From Litorimonas sp049647245 (GTDB lineage Bacteria > Pseudomonadota > Alphaproteobacteria > Caulobacterales > Maricaulaceae): a stretch of 6,719 bases of DNA. The DNA lies in assembly GCA_049647245.1 (NCBI GenBank), contig JBARXH010000010.1, forward strand, positions 1-6,719. The letters run 5' to 3'. The translations under genes and the position numbers were made by a program. Position 1 is the first letter of the stretch, and every line of letters begins with the position of its first letter. Shown here one piece after another: positions 1 to 5,680 of the stretch. The notes beneath the pieces are model-generated. The model made no database searches and was not told where the DNA came from. It was given only the letters and a program-made list of their open reading frames with translations.

Positions 1-161
1 CCGCCTCTGCCGCGCTCGAACAGGGTCACGCCCAGCTCGTCCTCCAGCTTGCGGATCTGGCCGGACAGGGTGGGCTGGGACACATGGCAGGCTTCCGCGG
101 CGCGGCCGAAATGACCATGCTCCACGATCGCCAGCACATATTCGAGATCGCGCAAATTCAT
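1..161 (-). CDS. oxyR: OxyR-type LysR-family transcriptional regulator, N-terminal part (cut by window edge)
   Basis: The reverse strand from the ATG at 161 reads MNLRDLEYVLAIVEHGHFGR and continues through SQPTLSGQIRKLEDELGV to FERGRG at the window edge. This is the N-terminal winged helix-turn-helix of a LysR-type regulator, with the recognition helix around residues 28-40 (VSQPTLSGQIRKL). From memory it matches the E. coli OxyR N-terminus very closely (NLRDLEY, EHxHFxRAA, CHVSQPTLSGQIRKLEDELGV), so a peroxide-sensing activator of catalase/peroxidase genes is the best call. The redox cysteines and effector domain lie outside the window, so sensing function cannot be confirmed. The Shine-Dalgarno is weak (AGG about 8 bases upstream). 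The gene lies 47 bp downstream of the minus-strand gene at 209-1096 and could share its transcript. The alternative is another LysR paralogue with an OxyR-like DNA-binding domain. Confidence 0.85.
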   Translation of the reverse strand, partial: MNLRDLEYVLAIVEHGHFGRAAEACHVSQPTLSGQIRKLEDELGVTLFERGRG

Positions 162-208
162 GGCCGTGCCTATCGGTCGGGGACCACCCGAAGGCAAGGA
201 CCGGGCCG

Positions 209-1096
209 CTACAATCCCACGACCCAGCCTTCTTCGTCCCGCACGCGCTTGCGCGCCGCGCCCTGCAGGGCCGGAGCCGCCAACCTGGCCTCCATCCGCC
301 CGGTCGCATTCCAGTCCATGAAATCCCGCAACACGGCATCGACCTGGCGGCGGTCCTTGACCTCCGGCCCGTTCGGCACGGCATGGAAGGAGGGGTAGAT
401 CTCGGCCAGGATGACGGGCGCGGACAGGTCGGCCGCGAAGTCCGTCTCGAACGGCCAGATCCGGACCCGGTCCGGAAAGGCGCGCCGGAGCCCCTCCAGC
501 CGGGCGATGCCGAGCAGGGTCTGGCTGCCCACGCAGCCCGTATAGGCCAGCTTGAAAACCGGGGACGCGGCGTGAGACCTGTCGGCGAGACGGCGTTCCG
601 CCCCGCGCAGATACTGGAAGCCCGCATGGGGCCAGTCCCGGGGCACGCCTTCCGGGTAACGCTTGGCGGAGAGGCCCGGCGGCGGTGCGGCCCGGCTGTG
701 GCCCCAGAAGGGGCCGGGTCCGCTCCCGAGCGAGCGGTTGAGTGCGGCGGCGACCTCGAACCGGTTGGAGCGGTTATCGCCGGTGTCATCTATGCGGTCG
801 TGGAGCATGGACCAGACACCCCGCCAGCCCTCCAGCCCCAGCGCTTGCGCGAACCCGGCCGGATAGCCGAAGGCGAAGTCCCAGCCGATCAGAAGGCGGT
901 CCTCGCGCAGGGCGGACTCCTCGATGAGACGATGGATGTGACGGAGCGTGTCGGCCCGGGTCGGCACATTGATCGAGGCCGCGTGGCTGTCTGCAACCCA
1001 GATGCTGTCCGCGCCCGTCACGGGCCGGTTGGCGGCGCTCCAGTCGACCACGACGAAGCGGTCGAAAAGCGGGCCTGCCGGGGTCACAACCGCCAC
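209..1096 (-). CDS. Uncharacterised protein with RNase H-like (DUF429-like) acidic motifs
   Basis: The 295-residue protein starts at GTG 1096, which has a good Shine-Dalgarno (AAAGGA, 7 bases upstream). The frame stays open to 1345, but that extension would run into the divergent gene at 1160 and has low-complexity Arg/Gly content, so I reject it. Visible blocks in order are FVVVDWSAANRP (D18), DSIWVA (about 31-36), LLIGWDFAFGYP (D73), GSQTLLGI (about 190), IWPFET (about 213), AEIYPS (E232) and RRQVDAVL (D252), ending EEGWVVGL. A hydrophobic strand ending in Asp, a second strand with Asp, a Glu in an 'E-I-Y-P-S' motif and a late Asp resemble DUF429 and other RNase H-like proteins; the fold and any nuclease activity are inference. 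Relatives in Rhodobacterales are, as I recall, sometimes labelled as cobalamin (CbiG) or molybdopterin-guanine-dinucleotide proteins, for which I see no support here. There is no signal peptide or membrane segment. It lies 47 bp upstream of oxyR on the same strand. Confidence 0.8.
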   Translation of the reverse strand: MAVVTPAGPLFDRFVVVDWSAANRPVTGADSIWVADSHAASINVPTRADTLRHIHRLIEESALREDRLLIGWDFAFGYPAGFAQALGLEGWRGVWSMLHDRIDDTGDNRSNRFEVAAALNRSLGSGPGPFWGHSRAAPPPGLSAKRYPEGVPRDWPHAGFQYLRGAERRLADRSHAASPVFKLAYTGCVGSQTLLGIARLEGLRRAFPDRVRIWPFETDFAADLSAPVILAEIYPSFHAVPNGPEVKDRRQVDAVLRDFMDWNATGRMEARLAAPALQGAARKRVRDEEGWVVGL

Positions 1097-1159
1097 AATT
1101 TCGTCCTTTATTAACCGTACCCGGCGACACTCGAGTTTCACCCAATCGGAGACTTCCGC
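1097..1159. promoter_or_regulatory. 63-bp divergent intergenic region with both ribosome binding sites
   Basis: This gap separates the divergent starts at 1096 (minus) and 1160 (plus), so it should hold elements for both genes. On the minus strand AAAGGA (1109-1104) lies 7 bases before GTG 1096 and decides that start. On the plus strand GGAGA (1148-1152) lies 7 bases before ATG 1160. The middle contains TTATTAACC (1108-1116), the only A/T-rich patch. It carries a single TTAA half-site of the type bound by CtrA, but no second half at the right spacing. No convincing -35/-10 pair was found on either strand, and the promoters may extend into the flanking genes. Confidence 0.55.
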
Positions 1160-1780
1160 ATGACCCGGACCCTCTTCTGGCGCAAGATGGCGCTCGGCCT
1201 TTTCACCCCGGCCCTGCTGGCGGCCTGCGCCACGCCGACCAACAACCCGACCACGGCCGACGATATCCGCACGGCCCAGGACCGGGCGCAGAGCGACGCG
1301 CAGACCTACAACCAGTCGGAAGTGGTCGCGGCGATCTCCACCCATCTGGGCGTGACGAGCGAGTCGGCCGCCACGGCGATCGAACGCCTGTTCCGCGAGC
1401 GCGGCCGGCCCGTCGGCTACATCACGGGAGAGGAAGGCGGCGGCGCGGTGACGATCGGGGCGCGCTTCGGCAGCGGCACGATCTGGATGAAGGACGGCCA
1501 GTCGCGCGAACTCTACTGGCAGGGTCCGACCATCGGCCTGGATGTCGGCGGGGAAGCGTCGAAGGTCTTCACGCTCGTCTACGGGCTGGAGGATATCGAC
1601 GACATCTACCGCCGCTTCCCCGGCGCGGACGGCTCGGCCTTCCTGGTGGCCGGCATGGCGGTGAACTACCAGCGCACCAACGGCATCACTCTGGCCCCCG
1701 TGCGGACCGGCGTGGGCGTGCGGCTGGGCGCGAATGTCGGCTACACCCGCTACACGGCCAAGCGCGCCCTGCCGTTCTAG
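1160..1780 (+). CDS. DUF1134 / EipA-family envelope lipoprotein
   Basis: The 206-residue protein starts at ATG 1160 behind a good Shine-Dalgarno. Residues 1-23 form a lipoprotein signal: a basic start (MTRTLFWRKM), a hydrophobic core, and lipobox L20-A21-A22-C23, so the mature protein should be lipid-anchored at Cys23. A Thr/Asn/Asp/Gln-rich linker (24-50) leads into a DUF1134 domain from about residue 51 to the C-terminus. Recognisable blocks are YNQSEVV (50-56), RGRPVGYITGEEGGG (81-95), RFGSGT (102-107), YWQGPTIGLDVGGEASK (119-135), the YGLEDIDDIYRRFPGADGSA stretch (141-160), and TLAPVRTGVGVRLGANVGY (177-195). DUF1134 includes Brucella EipA, a periplasmic protein needed for cell-envelope integrity. 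The molecular activity is unknown, and the glycine-rich beta-strand pattern recalls YSC84-type domains. The lipobox is notable because EipA is described as a soluble periplasmic protein. The gene is convergent with the DUF2793 gene, 37 bp apart. Confidence 0.88.
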   Translation: MTRTLFWRKMALGLFTPALLAACATPTNNPTTADDIRTAQDRAQSDAQTYNQSEVVAAISTHLGVTSESAATAIERLFRERGRPVGYITGEEGGGAVTIGARFGSGTIWMKDGQSRELYWQGPTIGLDVGGEASKVFTLVYGLEDIDDIYRRFPGADGSAFLVAGMAVNYQRTNGITLAPVRTGVGVRLGANVGYTRYTAKRALPF

Positions 1781-1817
1781 GCCCGCTCGCCGGACCCAGC
1801 CTTCTGGAGCAGACCCG

Positions 1818-3161
1818 CTAGACCCAGCCGCTCACGGTCGGGACCATCCCGCCCGGCTCGGTCGGGGCGTGGCCGATGGAGGCCACGGGCAGGGCGATCA
1901 GCAACGTCGCGCCTGCGCTCGACAGGAGGTTGAACAGCTCGCCGTTGAATCCGATCTGCGTGCGCGGATCGAGGCTGAAATGGCGTGTCAGGCACACCCA
2001 CCCATCCGCCGGCGCAATCACGAGATCGGCGCCCTGCCGCACACCGTCCCGGTAGAAAACGGAGTCCGCCGTTTGCCGGATCAGAACGCTGCCCGTCTTG
2101 ACCCGCAGGTGGAAGCGAAGGGTGAACCGGGCCGGAAGCGGCGTCTGGCCGTTGGTGAAGCAGCGGTAGTAGGATGTCCCGCCATGGTCCGTGGGGCTGT
2201 CGGTCGGCTGGCTCCCGGCCTGGCAGAGCAGCGCATGGAACTCGGCCGCGTTCCGCTGGACGAGAGACGTATCGTGAAGGGCCTCGACCAGGGCCTGGAC
2301 ATCCGCATTCACGGCCGGGCCGCTGCCTCCGAAGGTCGCGCTGTTGTAGCTGCACTTCCCCCCGTCCGAAAGCACGCTGCCGTTGCGGGTCACCAGATAG
2401 GAGGGGCGCTTGAAACCCTGCGACGTGTAGGCCGATGCAAAGGGCAGATCGGCGAAGCGCCCCGCATCGGGAAAGGCGTTGATGGGCGCGGTCCATTGGG
2501 GCGTCCGGGGCAGGGACACCGCGCCCGACGCGCCGTCCACTTCCAGCGCCGTCTTCCAGTTCGCGCCGTCGTCCGTGACCTTGACCGACAGGGCGTCGTT
2601 GCCCGCCGTTCCGATCTCCGCGCGGCCTTCGTAACCCGTCTGGAAAAGCAGGGACGCCGTGTCGCCCGTCGCCTTCTTGTTGAGCTTGATCTGCACGCCG
2701 CCCGTGCCGGGCGTGACGTCGTCGTGGCTGAACAGGGCGGCGTCCGTCTTGACGCTGAGCCGGTTCACCGCGTCCGCGCCCGTATTGATGCCGAGCTGGT
2801 CGGGTGTCTGCTCCGGATCGTCGCCCGTCCGGAGCGGCGTTCCGCCGCTGTCGGTCCAGATCACGGCGCGGGCCTCGTCCGCGATCCAGATCGGCCAGCC
2901 GGGCTGCGGATCGATCCGCTCCCACGCGCCGCCGCTCCGGACCGCGATGCGGTTCTCCCATCCCGCCCAAGCGTTCGTGGCGGGCGACCCGACCAGGAAG
3001 CGCGCCCCTTCGTCGGCGTCCGGCGGGTCCGCCACCGTCCGGCTCTCGACGGAGAGGTGGACGATGCGGTCGAGATGCAGAAGGGCCTCGTTGTGCACGA
3101 TGTGCTTGGCCGCCTGTGCCGGGGCCATGAGGGGAAGTCGGTGTGTGGGTGTGTAGTCCAT
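1818..3161 (-). CDS. DUF2793 domain protein, phage/GTA-like, with unassigned C-terminal half
   Basis: The 447-residue protein starts at ATG 3161 with a modest purine-rich GAGAGAG 6 bases upstream. An in-frame GTG at 3191 would add ten residues that do not fit the family's usual start. Residues 4-100 are DUF2793: HRLPLMAPAQAAKHIVHNEA, then LDRIVHLSVESRT, ADPPDADEGARFLVG, AWAGWENRIAV, and WERIDPQPGWPIWIADE. A common extension follows at about 124-217: LGINTGADAVNRLSVKTDAALFS, GVQIKLNKKATGDTASLLFQTG, and NDALSVKVTDDGANWKTALEVD, a beta-rich fibre/baseplate-like repeat style. The C-terminal half (about 220-447) is unassigned. It has four cysteines (C270, C313, C334, C390), an aromatic YYRCF block and a strand-rich end (RFTLRFHLRV to ATLLIALPV) compatible with a beta-sandwich or ligand-binding head. 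No signal peptide is present, as expected for a virion-type protein released by lysis. DUF2793 proteins occur in prophage and gene-transfer-agent contexts; no other structural gene is seen here. It is divergent from wzc. Confidence 0.85.
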   Translation of the reverse strand: MDYTPTHRLPLMAPAQAAKHIVHNEALLHLDRIVHLSVESRTVADPPDADEGARFLVGSPATNAWAGWENRIAVRSGGAWERIDPQPGWPIWIADEARAVIWTDSGGTPLRTGDDPEQTPDQLGINTGADAVNRLSVKTDAALFSHDDVTPGTGGVQIKLNKKATGDTASLLFQTGYEGRAEIGTAGNDALSVKVTDDGANWKTALEVDGASGAVSLPRTPQWTAPINAFPDAGRFADLPFASAYTSQGFKRPSYLVTRNGSVLSDGGKCSYNSATFGGSGPAVNADVQALVEALHDTSLVQRNAAEFHALLCQAGSQPTDSPTDHGGTSYYRCFTNGQTPLPARFTLRFHLRVKTGSVLIRQTADSVFYRDGVRQGADLVIAPADGWVCLTRHFSLDPRTQIGFNGELFNLLSSAGATLLIALPVASIGHAPTEPGGMVPTVSGWV

Positions 3162-3401
3162 GAGGGGCTCTCTCGTTTGGGGGACGAGCACTCTAGGGCG
3201 GGGTCGTCCGTGCGCGGATCGGATCGGACGGACGCGCGGATGGATTTGCGCCCATCCGCGTGTCTGGGTGGGTGCAGTCCGGACGGGTCGCTACAGAGAC
3301 CGGTTGTGTCATCGCGGGAATGCATTAGAGAAGGGGCTGAACTCAGGGGCTATTTTCCGTCAGCGCCGCCCTGCGAGCGTTCCGCCCGCCCGAATGGATA
3401 G
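3162..3401. promoter_or_regulatory. Divergent intergenic region upstream of wzc-like gene and DUF2793 gene
   Basis: This 240-bp non-coding stretch must contain the promoter of the polysaccharide operon (plus) and that of the DUF2793 gene (minus). The wzc-proximal part is the most A/T-rich (TGCATTAGAG at 3321-3330, GGCTATTTTCC at 3348-3358). GCTATTTT partly matches the alphaproteobacterial -10 style GCTANAWC but has no good -35 partner; TTGTGT (3304-3309) is a weak -35 candidate. The half nearer the DUF2793 gene is G/C-rich, with short tandem CGGAT/CGGAC units (3215-3233) and a long inverted repeat at 3229-3266. The wzc start is preceded only by a weak GGATAG (3396-3401). No promoter can be assigned with confidence. 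Confidence 0.5.
3229..3266 (+). repeat. Inverted repeat / stem-loop in the wzc leader
   Basis: The arms 3229-3243 and 3252-3266 pair over 15 positions around an 8-base loop (ATTTGCGC). The inner nine pairs are perfect (CGCGGATGG against CCATCCGCG). Read as plus-strand RNA the outer six include two G-U wobbles (3234 with 3261, 3230 with 3265), so the full stem forms only in the plus-strand transcript; in minus-strand RNA these would be C-A mismatches. No T-tract follows, so it is not a standard intrinsic terminator. It could be a leader structure, a protein-binding site, or chance in G/C-rich DNA. Confidence 0.5.
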
Positions 3402-5639
3402 ATGATGTCTGGTACGCAAGTCAGCGCCAAGGACCTTAAGGCGGAGCCCGCCGGCCTGTCCGCCATCCCGGCCGGCTCCTACGGCAAGGTTCAGGACGAA
3501 CCCGCCTCGCTGATCGATGTGCGTCATCTGATCGGGATCGTGACCCGCCGCTGGTGGGTCGTGCTCCTTGCCGTGACGCTCGTGACGTCGCTGGCGGCCC
3601 TCATCCTCTTCCGCATGACGCCCGTCTACCAGGCGGTGTCGCTGCTCGAGGTCAAGCAGCAGCAGCGCAATGTGGTCGGCACCAACCCCGTGGACGACAT
3701 CGTCGTGGACCGCGAATTCCTGTCCACCCAGATCGAGCTGCTGAAAAGCCAGTCGCTGAGCGAGGAGGTGGTGGAGTCGATGGGCCTGATCCGCGATCCC
3801 TATCTGGCCCCGGTCGACAATGAAGGCTGGAACGCCCTGCCGCGCGCCGAAAAGCTCCGCATCGCGACCCGGAACTTCCGCGACAATCTGGACGTGCGCC
3901 CGGTCGGTCGCAGCCGCCTGATCAGCGTCACCTTCCTGCATCCGGAACCCGCCGAGGCCGCGCGGATCACCAATACGGTGACCGAGTCGTTCATCTCCAA
4001 CAATCTCGCCCAGAAGGTCAATTCCACGACCTTCGCCCGCGAATTCCTGGAGGACCGCCTGGAGACGGTGCGCGCATCGCTGGAGCAGGCGGAGCGCGAA
4101 CTGGTGAACTATGCGACGGAGAGCAACATCATCATCGTGGACGGGGAAAACGCCCGGGAGGCGTCCGGGTCGCTCGACGTGTCCTCGCTCAAGCGCCTCA
4201 ATGAGGAGCTGACCCAGGCCATGCTCGACACGGTCGAGGCCAAGGTCGCCTACGATCAGGCCCTGAACAACAATTTCCCCGCCAAGATCCTGGAGAACGA
4301 GGCCCTGAACAGCCTGAAATCCGCCCGGATCGACATCAACAACGAGTATCAGGACAAGCTCGCCCTGTACCGCGAAGGTTTCCCCGAAGTGGTGGAAGTG
4401 AAGTCGCGTCTCGACAATATCGACGGCGAAATCGAGAACGTCTCGACCCAGATCATCGAGTCCGCGCGCCTGCTTACCAAGGAAGCCTATGACCGCGCCG
4501 TGGCGCGGGAGCAGGACCTGAGCGCCCGCGTCGCCGCTCTCAAGGCCGCGGTCGTGGACACGCGCGAAAAGAGCATCGACTACAACATCCTGCAGCGCCA
4601 GGTGGAGACCGAACGCTCCCAGTACGAAGCGCTGCTCCAGCGCCTCAAGGAAGTGAGCGTGTCGGACGATCTCGGCTCGTCGCTCGTCAACATCGTGGAC
4701 GAAGCCCGTCCGCCGCAGGTCCCCGCCAAGCCGAACCGTCCGCTGTGGCTCGCCGTTGCCCTGTTGCTGGGCGGAGCGCTCGGCTTCGCGGTCGCCTACA
4801 TTCTGGAGGTGGTGAACGATGTGGTGGAGACGGTGGACGATGTCGGGGCCAAGCTCGGCCAAGCGCTGATCGGGGTCATTCCCGAAGGCAAGCAGGTCGA
4901 CGACTTCATCAGCGTTCTGGGCGATCCGCAATCGGAAAGCTCGGAAGCGTATGCGTCCGCACGCGCCAACCTCCAATTCTCGGGGCCTGACGGCGGTCCG
5001 CGCGTCATCCAGGTGACGAGCACGCGAAGCGGCGAGGGCAAGTCCGTCAGTTCGGCCGGTCTGGCCCTGCGCTTTGCCGGCATCGGACAGCGTGTCCTTC
5101 TGATCGACGCGGACATGCGCCGCCCGACCTTCCGGCACGAGACCAAGAAGTCCATCGGCCTGTCGGGTCTGCTGACCTCGCGCGAGAACTTCGCCGACCA
5201 TATCCTGAAAACGCAGACCGAAGGCCTGTCCGTGCTGCCCAGCGGCCCGATCGTGCCAAACCCGTCGGAGATCCTGTCCTCCAGCCGGTTCGACGAACTG
5301 CTCAGTTACGCCCGCAAGACCTTCGACTACATCATCGTGGACTCCCCGCCCGTTCTGGGACTGGCCGACGCGCCGACCATCGCGGCCAAGGTGGACGGGA
5401 CCCTCTACGTCATCGATTCAGGCACGTTGCGCACATCCCACGTCCGGAACGCGCTCAGCCGCCTGTCGAGCCGCCAATCGCGCCTGATCGGCGTTCTGCT
5501 GACCAAGTACGAACGCAAGAACGCCCGCTACAGCGACTATTACATGTACGACTACAAATATGCCGAAGCGCAGCCCAAGCGCGGCAAGAAGGGCATGGAC
5601 AAGGAAGAGCGCGAAAAGCGCCGCATGCTGCTGTCCTAG
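3402..5639 (+). CDS. Wzc/ExoP-type polysaccharide co-polymerase with C-terminal BY-kinase
   Basis: This 745-residue inner-membrane protein has the full length of fused Wzc/ExoP proteins, which set chain length and assist export of capsule or exopolysaccharide in Wzx/Wzy systems. A cytoplasmic head (1-49) is followed by membrane segment 1 (about 51-70, WWVVLLAVTLVTSLAALILF). The Wzz-type periplasmic domain has the start TPVYQAVSLLEV (73-84) and long coiled-coil stretches (about 210-390). The GNVR-type motif is YNILQRQVETERSQYEALLQ (394-413). A proline-rich PPQVPAKPNRP precedes membrane segment 2 (about 449-470). The kinase has Walker A around SGEGKS (543-548), Walker A' LLIDADMRRP (566-575), PSGPIVPNPSEIL (613-625) and Walker B YIIVDSPP (643-650). 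The tyrosine cluster is Y703, Y710, Y713, Y714, Y716, Y718, Y720, followed by a charged 25-residue tail. In the usual ExxRxxR oligomerisation motif the first Arg is Ala (E515, A518, R521). Two adjacent ATGs (3402, 3405) are possible starts. A glycosyltransferase follows directly. Confidence 0.95.
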   Translation: MMSGTQVSAKDLKAEPAGLSAIPAGSYGKVQDEPASLIDVRHLIGIVTRRWWVVLLAVTLVTSLAALILFRMTPVYQAVSLLEVKQQQRNVVGTNPVDDIVVDREFLSTQIELLKSQSLSEEVVESMGLIRDPYLAPVDNEGWNALPRAEKLRIATRNFRDNLDVRPVGRSRLISVTFLHPEPAEAARITNTVTESFISNNLAQKVNSTTFAREFLEDRLETVRASLEQAERELVNYATESNIIIVDGENAREASGSLDVSSLKRLNEELTQAMLDTVEAKVAYDQALNNNFPAKILENEALNSLKSARIDINNEYQDKLALYREGFPEVVEVKSRLDNIDGEIENVSTQIIESARLLTKEAYDRAVAREQDLSARVAALKAAVVDTREKSIDYNILQRQVETERSQYEALLQRLKEVSVSDDLGSSLVNIVDEARPPQVPAKPNRPLWLAVALLLGGALGFAVAYILEVVNDVVETVDDVGAKLGQALIGVIPEGKQVDDFISVLGDPQSESSEAYASARANLQFSGPDGGPRVIQVTSTRSGEGKSVSSAGLALRFAGIGQRVLLIDADMRRPTFRHETKKSIGLSGLLTSRENFADHILKTQTEGLSVLPSGPIVPNPSEILSSSRFDELLSYARKTFDYIIVDSPPVLGLADAPTIAAKVDGTLYVIDSGTLRTSHVRNALSRLSSRQSRLIGVLLTKYERKNARYSDYYMYDYKYAEAQPKRGKKGMDKEEREKRRMLLS

Positions 5640-5680
5640 TGGATGCGGTCGGTTCCACGCCGAAATCCCGCAAAGACCTC

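Noticed and set aside
383..1114. Plus-strand open frames opposite the minus-strand gene at 209-1096
   Set aside because: They show no motifs and a shadow-type composition, while the minus-strand frame has ordered conserved-looking motifs and a ribosome binding site.
1108..1116. CtrA-type site at TTAACC
   Set aside because: There is only one TTAA half-site with no second half seven bases away.
1097..1345. N-terminal extension of the minus-strand gene up to 1345
   Set aside because: The extension overlaps the DUF1134 gene, has low-complexity Arg/Gly sequence, and GTG 1096 has its own good Shine-Dalgarno.
1796..1807. Small hairpin CCAG-CCTT-CTGG between the two convergent genes, as a terminator
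   Set aside because: It has only four pairs and no T-tract on either strand, too weak to call.
3304..3358. Candidate sigma-70 promoter (TTGTGT with TGCATTAGAG or GCTATTTT) for the wzc-like gene
   Set aside because: Neither -10-like element has a -35 partner at acceptable spacing, so it is mentioned only as part of the intergenic region.
1734..3401. Long plus-strand open frame of 555 codons opposite the DUF2793 gene
   Set aside because: Its translation is Arg/Gly/Pro/Ala-rich with no recognisable domain, and it overlaps the end of the DUF1134 gene. The opposite strand encodes a clear DUF2793 protein, so this is a high-GC shadow.
3360..5201. Long minus-strand open frame of 613 codons antisense to the wzc-like gene
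   Set aside because: The plus strand has unambiguous Wzz and kinase motifs. The antisense translation is a His/Gly/Leu/Arg-rich composition typical of mirror frames in G/C-rich genes.
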